Assembly (NCBI RefSeq): GCF_000591415.1
Contig: NZ_JEMF01000019.1
Coordinates: 105,525 to 169,524, forward strand
Direction: 5' to 3'
From: Cobetia crustatorum
GTDB taxonomy: Bacteria > Pseudomonadota > Gammaproteobacteria > Pseudomonadales > Halomonadaceae
DNA length: 64,000 bases
The position numbers were made by a program, and so were the translations under genes. A model generated the notes under the pieces. It did no database searches, had not been told where the DNA came from, and saw only the letters and a list, made by a program, of their open reading frames with translations. Numbering within the stretch: the stretch's first letter is position 1; each line of letters begins with the position of its first letter. Positions 16,251 through 25,351 of the stretch are shown here, one piece after another.

Positions 16251-18719
16251 ATGACGCAGATCATCCTTATCCTTGTCGCCCTTGCCGGTCTATTGACCGT
16301 CATGGCGCGTGAAGCCGGCGCACTCGCCGCCATTGGTGTGCTGGCCGTCACCGGCTTGATCGGCCTTGGTGTTGATGCGCCAATACTGGGCAGCCTGTTG
16401 CTGATCGCAGCAGCATTGGTAGCCATCTGCGGCCTACCGGCACTGCGCACCAAGTGGCTTAGCCCGCGTCTGTTCGACATGTTCAAGAAGGTCTCACCGA
16501 AGGTTTCCGCGACCGAAAAAGTCGCCCTGGAAGCCGGTACCGTGTTCTGGGACGCCGAACTGTTCTCTGGCAAGCCGCAGTGGGACACTCTCACCGCACA
16601 GCGAAATGACGGCATTTCCAGCGAAGAACAGGCCTTCATTGACCAGCAATGTTCCATCGCCTGTGGCATGACCAACAGCTGGGAGATCGCCCGCGAGCGC
16701 GCGGATCTTCCCGCTGAGTTGTGGGAATTTCTCAAGCGCGAGAAGTTCTTCGGCATGATCATTCCCAAGCAGTACGGCGGCCTCGGCTTCTCGGCCAAGG
16801 CACAGTCACTGGTGCTGCAGAAGCTTGCGGTCAACGAGACGCTGATGGTCACCGTCGGTGTGCCCAACTCCCTCGGCCCGGGTGAGCTGCTGCTCAAGTA
16901 TGGATCTGAAGAACAGAAAGACTTCTATCTGCCGCGCCTGGCGGATGGCCGCGAGATCCCCTGCTTCGGTCTGACCGGGCCGCGTGCCGGTAGTGACGCG
17001 ACCTCAATCCCTGACACCGGTATCGTGTGTCGTGACATGCATGAAGGCGAAGAAGTCGTCGGTATTCGCCTCAACTTCGAGAAGCGTTGGATCACACTGG
17101 CACCAGTCGCCACCGTAGTGGGTCTGGCATTCCGCATGTTTGACCCGGAGCACCTGCTGGGCGATGTGGAAGATATCGGCATCAGTTGTGCTCTGATTCC
17201 ACGAGACACCGATGGCATGGATATCGGCCGTCGTCACCACCCGATCGGCGCCCCCTTCATGAATGGCCCCATCTTCGGCAAGGATGTCTTCATTCCGCTC
17301 AGCTACCTGATCGGTGGCCAGGAGATGGCAGGTCAAGGCTGGAAGATGTTGGTCGAATGTCTGTCCGTGGGTCGCTGCATCACGCTACCGTCAGGCTCTG
17401 CCGGTATCTCGCGCTATGCACTGGGCTGGAGCGCTGGCTTTGCGCGTGTCCGTCGTCAGTTCAACCTGCCTGTCGCCGAGATGGAAGGCGTACAGGAGCC
17501 GTTGGCTCGCATGGCCGCGATGAACTACATCAGCCAGGCCGCGGTGCTGCATACCGCCAACATGATCGACAATGGCCACAAGCCGGCCGTGCCCTCCGCC
17601 ATCCTCAAGAGCCAGCTGACCGAAATGGCCCGCTCGCTGCTGGCGGACGGCATGGACATCCACGGCGGCCGTGGCGTGACACTGGGCCCGCGCAACTATA
17701 TCGGCGTGGCTTATGCGGGCACCCCTGTCTCCATCACGGTGGAAGGCGCCAACATCATGACTCGCAACCTGATGATCTTCGGTCAGGGGGCAATTCGCTG
17801 CCACCCATATGTACTCGATGAACTGGCAGCCAAGGATGCTGATGACCTCAACGCTTTCGATAGCGCCTTCTTCAGCCACGCAGGCCTGATCTTCGGCAAC
17901 GCGGCCCGCGCTTTCACCCAAAGCTTCGGCATCGGTGGCAAGGCTAGTGGCTTCGATGCGATCGCTACCCCTTACGCACGCCACATCAATCGCGTCAGCG
18001 CCGCCTTCTCGCTGTCTGCCGATGCGGCCATGGCGAGCCTTGGGGCCAGCCTCAAGGCACGCGAGATGCTCTCTGCGCGTCTGGGTGATGTGCTATCCAA
18101 TCTGTATCTGGCATCACTGACGCTAAAGCAGTGGCACGAGACAGAGGCTACCGAGCACGAAGAGGCGCTGTTCCACTACAGCATGCAGTGGTTGCTGCAT
18201 CGTGCAGAGACGGCATTGGATGAGCTATTCGCCAATCTGCCCAACCGAGCACTCGGTACCATCCTGCGTGTCATTGCCCTACCGCGTGGCCGTCAGTTCG
18301 CGATGCCGAAGGATACGCTGACGCGTGAAATCGCCCGCGCCGTCTCCACCGACAGTGCCTTACGCACCAAGCTGACCGCCAATACCTGGGATGTGCAGGA
18401 CGAAGGCCAGCAGGACAATGCCCTCGCGCGCTACAACGCGCTGCTCAAGGACTATCCGCGCGCAGAGCCTATCTACAAGACGTTGGCCAAGGCATATCAC
18501 AAGGGCGAGATTCCCGCTGACGCCCTGTCCCCGGAAGAGCGCATCGAAGCAGCAGTCGAGGCAGGTATTCTGTCCGGCGAAGATGGCGACTTCATGCGCA
18601 CCTTTGAAGCCGAGGTCCTCGACATGCTGACCGTCGATCACTTCGAGTTCGATGCTTTCGTGCGCCAGACAATGAGTACCGAAGGTACCTCCTCCAACGA
18701 TCAGCAGAATGCTGCCTGA
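16251..18719 (+). CDS. fadE: acyl-CoA dehydrogenase FadE
   Basis: FadE catalyses the first, FAD-dependent step of beta-oxidation, making trans-2-enoyl-CoA. The 822-residue protein matches the large two-part FadE family (E. coli 814). It has two N-terminal membrane segments (about residues 1-65), an acyl-CoA dehydrogenase N/M domain (FGMIIPKQYGGLGFSA; CFGLTGPRAGSDATSIPDTG), the flavin-domain segments GMDIHGGRGVTLGP and SITVEGANIMTRNLM, and the long FadE-specific C-terminal domain. It starts with ATG after CCGGAGG. It stands alone between the bet and ugp clusters. A PsrA-like site upstream suggests control by long-chain acyl-CoA or fatty acids. Confidence 0.95.
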   Translation: MTQIILILVALAGLLTVMAREAGALAAIGVLAVTGLIGLGVDAPILGSLLLIAAALVAICGLPALRTKWLSPRLFDMFKKVSPKVSATEKVALEAGTVFWDAELFSGKPQWDTLTAQRNDGISSEEQAFIDQQCSIACGMTNSWEIARERADLPAELWEFLKREKFFGMIIPKQYGGLGFSAKAQSLVLQKLAVNETLMVTVGVPNSLGPGELLLKYGSEEQKDFYLPRLADGREIPCFGLTGPRAGSDATSIPDTGIVCRDMHEGEEVVGIRLNFEKRWITLAPVATVVGLAFRMFDPEHLLGDVEDIGISCALIPRDTDGMDIGRRHHPIGAPFMNGPIFGKDVFIPLSYLIGGQEMAGQGWKMLVECLSVGRCITLPSGSAGISRYALGWSAGFARVRRQFNLPVAEMEGVQEPLARMAAMNYISQAAVLHTANMIDNGHKPAVPSAILKSQLTEMARSLLADGMDIHGGRGVTLGPRNYIGVAYAGTPVSITVEGANIMTRNLMIFGQGAIRCHPYVLDELAAKDADDLNAFDSAFFSHAGLIFGNAARAFTQSFGIGGKASGFDAIATPYARHINRVSAAFSLSADAAMASLGASLKAREMLSARLGDVLSNLYLASLTLKQWHETEATEHEEALFHYSMQWLLHRAETALDELFANLPNRALGTILRVIALPRGRQFAMPKDTLTREIARAVSTDSALRTKLTANTWDVQDEGQQDNALARYNALLKDYPRAEPIYKTLAKAYHKGEIPADALSPEERIEAAVEAGILSGEDGDFMRTFEAEVLDMLTVDHFEFDAFVRQTMSTEGTSSNDQQNAA

Positions 18720-18778
18720 TAGCAGCGCATCACTCTGCTGTTGCTGGTAGAAAGTGAATGGTAGTCAGCTGAAAACGT

Positions 18779-18809
18779 AAAAGCCCCGCTCTATGAGCGG
18801 GGCTTTTTT
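18779..18809 (+). terminator. intrinsic terminator after fadE
   Basis: AAAAGCCCCGCTC pairs with GAGCGGGGCTTTT with a short loop and a T run. It also faces the convergent gene at 18863. Confidence 0.92.
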
Positions 18810-18862
18810 CGTCAATAGTGCACAATTTTCGTATCGAGAAAAGGCCGATGGAATGACGAGTA

Positions 18863-19450
18863 TCAGACGTGGCGGGAGAAGTGTTCGAGATCACGCACGA
18901 AGGCGTTCTTATAGGTCTCGAAGTCCTTCGGACGTGCCTTGAAGGTACGTTTGATTCGCTCACGATCCAGACGCAGCGGCTCATCGAGCGCCGCCAAGGA
19001 GCCAACGCGCGCCGCTGGATTCATGCCAACCAGTTCACGCGGACGATCGCCTTCCGCCTCTGCCTCCAGCCAGTCATTGATACCGGTGCGGCGTAGCACA
19101 CTGACCAGTGCACTATCGGTGAGGCGAACCTGCAGTCGGCCGTGTTCCGACAACTGAGACACCAGCGCGATGCCGTGGTCGTGACCGCGATGTACCGGCG
19201 GCGTTGCCCACAGCGCCAGATTGAGGCCACGGGCATTCTCGTCGAGCACCAACAGCGCGACCGAGTGGATACGTTCACCGCTATCCACCAACGCGAACAG
19301 CCGCGCGCTCTCGTTCTCGAACCAGACACCGCGAACACCGGCATAACTCACCAGCGCATCCAGACCACCTTCACGGCCATGCACTTCAGCACACAGCATC
19401 GCGAGACACGCATCACGCCGAGCACCGGCACTCACTTCAACCACTTTCAT
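18863..19450 (-). CDS. unrecognised 195-residue protein
   Basis: I do not recognise this protein. It starts at an ATG at 19450 with GGAG 6 bp upstream; an in-frame ATG seven codons earlier has no site. It has no signal peptide or membrane segment. The first two thirds alternate beta and helix, with GVRGVWFENESARLFALVDS and LALWATPPVHRGHDHGIALV, faintly like an N-acetyltransferase fold, but the acetyl-CoA loop (Q/RxxGxG/A) is not clear. The C-terminus is basic and charged (RIKRTFKARPKDFETYKNAF). It is convergent with fadE and divergent from the ugp operon. A GNAT-like or purely structural role are both open. Confidence 0.75.
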   Translation of the reverse strand: MKVVEVSAGARRDACLAMLCAEVHGREGGLDALVSYAGVRGVWFENESARLFALVDSGERIHSVALLVLDENARGLNLALWATPPVHRGHDHGIALVSQLSEHGRLQVRLTDSALVSVLRRTGINDWLEAEAEGDRPRELVGMNPAARVGSLAALDEPLRLDRERIKRTFKARPKDFETYKNAFVRDLEHFSRHV

Positions 19451-19803
19451 CGGATTCTCCGCCACAGGCATTTTCAGCGCGCAAGCCTAGCACACTCGTC
19501 TAGCGATGGCTTACAAGGCCACTTATCGACTGATTATCCGTTACACATCGGTGACCGGAAACCATCTCGATGAACACAGGAAAACCCTTGCATCAGATAC
19601 ACACTTCAACAACGACACATCCTCGAATGAACATCAACCTGTCACAAAGTTGTAAGGATAGCGCTTTAAAGTCGTCTACGCTTTTCGGACGATCATGAAA
19701 AGAACAAAAAAATGTTCACTTGATCGCTCTCGCCATTGATCGTCAGCGGCCAGCACCCGTTCCATTGCGAACACTGGCCAGGGAACCTTTCAGGAGTTCG
19801 ACC
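19451..19803. other. ugp regulatory spacer
   Basis: This 353-bp spacer between the divergent unknown gene and ugpB contains the Pho box and promoter at 19639-19672. I see no coding sequence and no other clear site. Confidence 0.6.
19639..19672 (+). promoter_or_regulatory. Pho box and -10 of the ugp operon
   Basis: CTGTCACAAAGTTGTAAGGA (19639-19658) closely matches the E. coli phoA Pho box: two CTGTCA-like 7-bp half-sites separated by 4 bp. After 8 bp comes TAAAGT (19667-19672), the same spacing as the phoA -10 (TATAGT), and no good -35 is present, as expected for a PhoB-activated promoter. ugpB starts 132 bp downstream. Regulation by phosphate starvation is inferred from this match and from the known control of ugp. 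Confidence 0.82.
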
Positions 19804-21167
19804 ATGCGCCGCCCGACTCATCAAGCAACCCTTAGTACTCGCGCCACTCGTCGCCTCATCAGCCTGGCCATAGCGGCCGGATTTGCTGCTGCATCGACCA
19901 GCGCACTCGCCGCCACCGAAGTGGAATGGTGGCATGCCATGGGTGGTGGACTAGGCAAGAAAGTTGACGAGATCGCTGCCGATTTCAACAAGAGCCAAGA
20001 TGAATTCATCGTCAAGCCGGTCTTCAAGGGCAATTACTCCGAGACCATGACGTCTGCCATCGCCGCCTTCCGTGCGGGCAAGGGCCCGGATATCGTACAG
20101 ATCTTCGAAGTCGGCACCGCCACCATGATGAGCGCAAAGGGCGCGATCATGCCGGTCTACCAGCTGATGGACAAGTATGCTCCTGAAGAAGGTGCAGCTT
20201 TCGATCCGAAAGCTTATCTATCCGCCGTGACCGGCTACTACACCGATACTGATGGCCAGATGTTGTCAATGCCGTTCAACTCCTCCACGCCGGTCACCTA
20301 TTACAACAAGGATATGCTGGCCAAGGCTGGCGTCGAGTCCGTGCCCGACACATGGCAAGAGCTTGGCGAAGCACTGAAGAAGGTGGTTGATTCCGGCGCA
20401 GGCAGCTGTGGTCTGACCACGACCTGGCCGTCTTGGGTGATGCTGGAAAACTTCTCCGCGCGCAATAACGTGCCCTTCGCCAGCCAGGCCAATGGCTTTG
20501 CCGGCAGCGACGCACGTCTGGAATTCAACAAGACTGCAGTCGTTGATCAGATTCAGCGTCTTGATGACTGGCAAGCCGACAAGCGCTTCGTGTTCGGCGG
20601 TCGCTTCGATGATGCCGCGCCCAAGTTCTACTCTGGCGAATGCGCCATGCTGATGGCCTCCTCCGCCAGCTACGCCGGCGTCAAGGAAAGTACCAAAGAC
20701 TTCGAGTTCGGCGTTGCGCCACTGCCTTACGACAGCGACGTGATCGATAGCCCGCAGAACTCCATCATCGGCGGCGCCTCCCTGTGGGTGCTGTCCGGTC
20801 ACAGCGATGAGGAATACAAGGCGTCGCCAAGTTCTTCCAGTACCTCTCCAAGCCGGAAGTCCAGGCAGATTGGCACCAATTCACTGGCTACCTGCCGATC
20901 ACCACCGCTGCTGCTGAGCTGACTCGCGAGCAAGGCTTCTACGACAAGAATCCGGGCACGGATGTCGCCATCACCCAGATGACCAGCGCCACGCCGACAG
21001 AACACTCCAAAGGCCTGCGTCTGGGCAACATGGTGCAGATCCGCGACATCATCAATGAAGAACTCGAAAAGATCTTCGCAGGCAAAGAAGGCGTGCAGGA
21101 CGGCCTCGATAATGCTGTCGAGCGCGGCAACAAGCTGCTCGAGAAATTCGAGCGTGCCAACGGCTGA
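19804..21167 (+). CDS. ugpB: sn-glycerol-3-phosphate ABC transporter substrate-binding protein (frameshifted as sequenced)
   Basis: UgpB is the periplasmic binding protein that delivers sn-glycerol-3-phosphate and glycerophosphodiesters to UgpAEC. It has a signal peptide (basic [17 protein letters not shown], hydrophobic core, cleavage after ALA) and mature start [20 protein letters not shown], the UgpB ligand-binding beginning; [16 protein letters not shown] and [14 protein letters not shown] are further family segments. The frame breaks at about 20820: aaggcg should be aagggcg, after which [20 protein letters not shown] continues to a stop at 21167. Corrected length is 454 residues (E. coli 438). 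AGGAG lies 7 bp before the ATG. A Pho box precedes it. I read the shift as sequencing error. Confidence 0.92.
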
Positions 21168-21185
21168 TCATTCACGCGCATGAAC

Positions 21186-21216
21186 CATGGGCGGACTGCC
21201 TCGCAGCCCGCCCATG
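21186..21216 (+). other. perfect hairpin after ugpB
   Basis: CATGGGCGG (21186-21194) pairs with CCGCCCATG (21208-21216), 18 bp after the ugpB stop, with no T run. Such hairpins after binding-protein genes often stabilise the upstream message so that the binding protein outnumbers the permease; that role is inferred. Confidence 0.6.
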
Positions 21217-21258
21217 ATCTATCTGACATGCGACACCTCACGCACAGTGACAGAGAAC

Positions 21259-21291
21259 GGAAAGTGCATACGAGAAACAGGTGCACTTTCC
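21259..21291 (+). terminator. second hairpin in the ugpB-ugpA spacer, T/C-rich tail
   Basis: GGAAAGTGCA (21259-21268) pairs with TGCACTTTCC (21282-21291), followed by a pyrimidine-rich stretch (CTCTTTCTTCCTTTC). It could be a leaky terminator that lowers expression of ugpAEC relative to ugpB. Confidence 0.5.
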
Positions 21292-21409
21292 CGTCTCTTT
21301 CTTCCTTTCTAGAGTGAACGCCGGGTGGTGGCATTGCCCAGGGGCTCGCTGAATGTTCCAAGCGCAACGGCTTCCGTCAGTGCCTCACCTCTTGCGAGAT
21401 ACCTCCTGC

Positions 21410-22285
21410 ATGGCCCACTTCAACCGACATCCCATCACGCCGTGGTTACTGATGGCGCCCCAGCTGATCATCGTTGGCGTGTTCTTCTTCTGGCCGGCTT
21501 TTCAAGCCATCGAGCAGGCCTTCTATATTGAGGATGCCTTCGGGTTGTCGCGTGAATTCACGGGCCTCACCAACTTCATCAGCGTACTGAGCGAGCCGGA
21601 ATACCTCGAGACACTCTGGACGACGATGGTCTTTTCTTTCTCGGTCGCGCTGGGTGCGATGGCACTGGCGCTGGGAATGGCCGTGCTCGCTGATCGTGTG
21701 ATTCGCGGCGCCAACACCTACAAGACCTTCCTGATCTGGCCCTATGCGGTCGCGCCTGCCGTGGCCGGTGTGCTGTGGCTGTTCCTGTTCGACCCAACGC
21801 TGGGCATCCTGCCGGAGCTGCTGTCTGCCATCGGCATCGACTGGAATCACAACCTCAATGGCAACCAAGCGCTGTTGCTGGTGGTACTGGCCTCCATCTG
21901 GAAGCAGATGAGCTACAACTTCGTCTTCTTCCTCGCTGGCCTACAGGCAATCCCCAAGAGTCTGCTGGAGGCTGCCGCAATGGACCGCGCCGGCCCGTGG
22001 CGTCGCTTCTGGACCATCACCTTCCCGCTACTCTCGCCGACCAGCTTCTTCCTGCTGGTAATGAACGTCGTCTACGCCTTCTTCGAGACCTTCGGCACCA
22101 TCGATGCCACCACGTCCGGTGGCCCGGGCGGCTCGACGCGCACCCTGGTCTACAAGGTCTATGAGGATGGTTTCGTCGGGCAGGACCTGGGCTCAAGTGC
22201 CGCCCAGTCGGTGTTGTTGATGGTCATCGTCGGCGTGCTGACGCTGATCCAGTTCAAGTATGTCGAGAAGAAGGTGCAGTACTGA
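21410..22285 (+). CDS. ugpA: sn-glycerol-3-phosphate ABC transporter permease UgpA
   Basis: UgpA is one of two inner-membrane permeases of the Ugp importer (MalF/UgpA type). The 291-residue protein has six hydrophobic segments, the first being [20 protein letters not shown] near residues 15-34, and the EAA loop [20 protein letters not shown] near residue 190, which docks the UgpC ATPase. The start at 21410 aligns with E. coli UgpA; an in-frame ATG 57 bp upstream is possible and neither has a strong site. The stop overlaps the ugpE start by one base (TGATG), so translation is coupled. Confidence 0.93.
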   Translation: MAHFNRHPITPWLLMAPQLIIVGVFFFWPAFQAIEQAFYIEDAFGLSREFTGLTNFISVLSEPEYLETLWTTMVFSFSVALGAMALALGMAVLADRVIRGANTYKTFLIWPYAVAPAVAGVLWLFLFDPTLGILPELLSAIGIDWNHNLNGNQALLLVVLASIWKQMSYNFVFFLAGLQAIPKSLLEAAAMDRAGPWRRFWTITFPLLSPTSFFLLVMNVVYAFFETFGTIDATTSGGPGGSTRTLVYKVYEDGFVGQDLGSSAAQSVLLMVIVGVLTLIQFKYVEKKVQY

Positions 22286-23130
22286 TGCGCTACAACCGCC
22301 CCGGGCTTGATATCGCAAGCCACCTCCTACTGATTGTCGGCTGCGCCCTGTTCTTCCTGCCGGTGTGGATCGCCTTCAGCGCCAGTACCCACGAAATGGG
22401 CGATCTTTACTCCAACGTCGCCCCCGTATGGATAGGCGAGGCAGGACTCGACAACTACCGCCATCTGCTCGAAGACCCCGTCAGCAGTCTGGGCGCCGAT
22501 GTCATGACACTGCTGTTCAACTCGATGATCATGGCGCTGGGCATCGCACTCGGCAAGATCATCATCTCGGTGCTTGCCGCCTATGCCATCGTGTTTTTCG
22601 AGTTCCGCTTCCGCAAGCTGTGTTTCTGGCTGATTTTCATCACGCTGATGCTGCCGGTGGAGGTACGCATCCTGCCGACCTTCAAGGTGGTGGCTGACCT
22701 CAACATGCTGGATAGCTACGCGGGGCTGATTCTGCCACTGATCGCCAGTGCTACCGCGACCTTCCTGCTGCGTCAGTTCTACATGACCATTCCTGCCGAG
22801 CTGGTCGAGGCGGCGCGTATCGACGGCGCTGGCCCGTGGCGCTTCCTGAAGGATATTTTACTGCCACTGTCGAAGACCAACATCGCTGCCCTGTTCGTCA
22901 TCATGTTCATCTACGGCTGGAACCAGTATCTGTGGCCGCTGCTGATCACCACCGATGCCGATTATCTGACCATCGTCGTCAGCCTCAAGCGCATGCTGAC
23001 TACCGGCGATGGCCTGGTGCCCTGGCAGGACGTCACCGCTACCACCTTGTTGGCCATGGGTCCGCCGGTACTGGTGATCCTGTTCATGCAGCGCTACTTC
23101 ATCAAGGGGCTGGTGGACAGCGAGAAGTGA
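22285..23130 (+). CDS. ugpE: sn-glycerol-3-phosphate ABC transporter permease UgpE
   Basis: UgpE is the second Ugp permease (MalG/UgpE type), in the inner membrane. The 281-residue protein has six hydrophobic segments and the EAA loop ELVEAARIDGAGPWRFLKDI, followed by LPLSKTNIAALFVIMFIYGWNQYLWPL, a hallmark of UgpE/MalG-type permeases (quoted as two adjoining parts: LPLSKTNIAALFVIMF and IYGWNQYLWPL). It begins at the ATG overlapping the ugpA stop and ends 138 bp before ugpC. The UgpE assignment over generic sugar permease rests on the cluster. Confidence 0.93.
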   Translation: MRYNRPGLDIASHLLLIVGCALFFLPVWIAFSASTHEMGDLYSNVAPVWIGEAGLDNYRHLLEDPVSSLGADVMTLLFNSMIMALGIALGKIIISVLAAYAIVFFEFRFRKLCFWLIFITLMLPVEVRILPTFKVVADLNMLDSYAGLILPLIASATATFLLRQFYMTIPAELVEAARIDGAGPWRFLKDILLPLSKTNIAALFVIMFIYGWNQYLWPLLITTDADYLTIVVSLKRMLTTGDGLVPWQDVTATTLLAMGPPVLVILFMQRYFIKGLVDSEK

Positions 23131-23268
23131 CCTCCTCTCGCCCCGGCACCTCGTGATTCGCGCTCCTTTTATCTTTTACCTGATGCCTTGCGCCCGGCCA
23201 CCTGATTCCGTTCCGCCGTGATGGGCCGCTCTCATGCCTGTCACGGCACCGCTTTGGATATTCATCTC

Positions 23269-24399
23269 ATGGCAACACTGACACTCAAGCAGCTCAAGAA
23301 GCAGTATCCCAATGGCTACAAGGCCCTGCACGGCATCGACTTGGATTTCGGTGAGGGCGAGCTAATCGTCATCGTCGGCCCGTCCGGATGCGGCAAGTCC
23401 ACTCTTTTGCGTACGCTGGCCGGTCTCGAGGATATCTCCGAGGGCGATCTCGAGATCAACGGCAAGCGCGTCAATGACCTCGAACCCGCCGAGCGCGACA
23501 TCGCGATGGTGTTTCAGAATTACGCGCTCTATCCGCACATGAGCGTGTTCGACAACATGGCGTATGGCCTACGCAATCGCCGCACGCCCAAGGACGAGAT
23601 ACAGCAACGCGTCAGTGAGGCCGCCGAGCTGCTGGGACTGACCGAGCTGCTCGATCGTCGCCCAAAGCAACTCTCCGGCGGCCAGCGCCAGCGCGTTGCC
23701 ATGGGCCGCGCCATCGTTCGAAAGCCGCAGGTCTTCCTGTTCGATGAGCCGCTCTCGAATCTCGATGCCAAGCTGCGCGTGCAGATGCGCCTGGAAATTC
23801 GCCGCCTGCAGAAGCGCCTCAAGGTCACTTCGGTCTATGTAACGCACGACCAGACTGAAGCCATGACCCTGGCGGACAGGCTCGTAGTGATGAATGAGGG
23901 GCATGTCGAGCAGTTCGGGACGCCGATGGCGCTATATGACAAGCCAGCCAGCAAGTTTGTCGCTGGCTTCATCGGCTCTCCAGCCATGAACTTTCTTGAT
24001 GCCACGCTCGAAGATGCTTCAGAAGGCAGCGGCCAGGATGCCACGCTTGCCCTTCCCTGCGGAGCACGTCTAGCGCTGAGACCGGAAACTACTGTCATCG
24101 ATACTGTCATCAACAACACATTGACCCTCGGTATCCGCCCTGAGCATCTCGATGTATTGGAAACCGATAGCCCGTTGCCAAAAGGCGCTGCTGAACTGAA
24201 CGTGCAAGTAGAGTTGGTCGAGCCGCTAGGTGCTGACACCCTCGCTTACTGCCGCCTGGCCGGCCAGACCGAACCATTGGTGGTACGCCTGGATGGCGAG
24301 CATGTCGTGGCGGAAGATCAGCAGCTTCGGCTGGCGATAACCCCCGCCCGTGCACATCTGTTTGGCGCTGATGGCCGGCGACTGACGACATGTAGCTGA
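23269..24399 (+). CDS. ugpC: sn-glycerol-3-phosphate ABC transporter ATP-binding protein UgpC
   Basis: UgpC is the cytoplasmic ATPase of the Ugp importer (MalK/UgpC family). In 376 residues it has the Walker A motif GPSGCGKST, the Q-loop region [12 protein letters not shown], the ABC signature [15 protein letters not shown], Walker [14 protein letters not shown], the H-loop [12 protein letters not shown], and a C-terminal TOBE/OB regulatory region (IRPEHLDVL). The start is the ATG at 23269, with GGA about 10 bp upstream; a GTG 51 bp earlier is less likely. In E. coli, UgpC transport is inhibited by internal phosphate or PhoU; whether that holds here is unknown. Confidence 0.95.
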   Translation: MATLTLKQLKKQYPNGYKALHGIDLDFGEGELIVIVGPSGCGKSTLLRTLAGLEDISEGDLEINGKRVNDLEPAERDIAMVFQNYALYPHMSVFDNMAYGLRNRRTPKDEIQQRVSEAAELLGLTELLDRRPKQLSGGQRQRVAMGRAIVRKPQVFLFDEPLSNLDAKLRVQMRLEIRRLQKRLKVTSVYVTHDQTEAMTLADRLVVMNEGHVEQFGTPMALYDKPASKFVAGFIGSPAMNFLDATLEDASEGSGQDATLALPCGARLALRPETTVIDTVINNTLTLGIRPEHLDVLETDSPLPKGAAELNVQVELVEPLGADTLAYCRLAGQTEPLVVRLDGEHVVAEDQQLRLAITPARAHLFGADGRRLTTCS

Positions 24400-24549
24400 A
24401 TAGGCTGGCATGAGCAGCCCCAACATTTAACATCTCATCATTTGTCATCGAAATCGATTGCTCCCATAGCGTCATCATTAGATGGTAATGCTGCAGAAGG
24501 GTTCGTGTAGTCGACGCGAGCCCACGCCACGAATACGCGAGGATCACAG

Positions 24550-25344
24550 ATGTCATCATCGTCATTGCCTTCTTCTGACGCGCTCTCTTTACCGCTGGCG
24601 ATCGCTCATCGCGGCCTGTCCGCCTATGCACCTGAAAATACTCTCGCGGCAGTCCGTGCAGCGCATGAGGCCGGCTTGAGCTGGGTCGAGCTGGATGTCC
24701 AGCTACTTGGTGATGGCACCCCGGTCATCTGGCACGATGCCAGCGTCAATCGCTGCTCAGATGGCCGTGGTCGCCTCAAGAATCTTGATCTAGCCACTGC
24801 ACAGGCACTGGATACCGGTAGCTGGTTCAATGCCTGCTTCGCCAATGAGCGCATGGCCACACTCGAAGACATGCTCACACTGCTGTCCAGTCTCGGCATG
24901 GGTCTCAATCTGGAACTCAAGCTCAGCCCCGGCCATGACGTGCAAGCGCTGATTGATGCCGTCATCCCCATGGCTGTTACTCATCTCCCCGCAGAATGCT
25001 TGATCATCTCCTCCTTCGACCCGCAAGCATTGCGTCTGACGCGCCAACAGAATGCCGTCGTCAATATCGGTTTGCTCTACGACGACATCCCAAAGGATTG
25101 GCTGGTACTGGCCGATGAGCTTTCCGCCGTCTCAGTGCATGCCGACTGGCGCGCACTCACCCGCGTTGCCGCCAGCGATGTCGCAGCTAGCGGTCGTAAG
25201 CTGCTCTGCTATACACCCAACGATGCAGCCGCCTTTGCACCACGTTGGGCTTGGGGAGTTGATGCTGTGATCAGTGATGATCCGAGTATCTTCAGTGAGG
25301 AGAGTCCGTCAGTAATCAGCACTACCGAGCAGTCCTCATGTTGA
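24550..25344 (+). CDS. ugpQ: cytoplasmic glycerophosphodiester phosphodiesterase
   Basis: UgpQ hydrolyses glycerophosphodiesters such as glycerophosphocholine to sn-glycerol-3-phosphate and the alcohol (choline or ethanolamine). The 264-residue protein has no signal peptide and the GDPD signature IAHRGLSAYAPENTLAAVRA with catalytic His and Arg, then WVELDVQLLGDGTPVIWHDA with metal-binding Glu and Asp and the second catalytic His, and LNLELKLSPG and CYTPNDAAAF further on. It follows ugpC by 150 bp in the same direction, as in enterobacterial ugpBAECQ. The released choline would feed BetA, encoded about 9 kb upstream. Confidence 0.94.
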   Translation: MSSSSLPSSDALSLPLAIAHRGLSAYAPENTLAAVRAAHEAGLSWVELDVQLLGDGTPVIWHDASVNRCSDGRGRLKNLDLATAQALDTGSWFNACFANERMATLEDMLTLLSSLGMGLNLELKLSPGHDVQALIDAVIPMAVTHLPAECLIISSFDPQALRLTRQQNAVVNIGLLYDDIPKDWLVLADELSAVSVHADWRALTRVAASDVAASGRKLLCYTPNDAAAFAPRWAWGVDAVISDDPSIFSEESPSVISTTEQSSC

Positions 25345-25351
25345 GGTCGTC

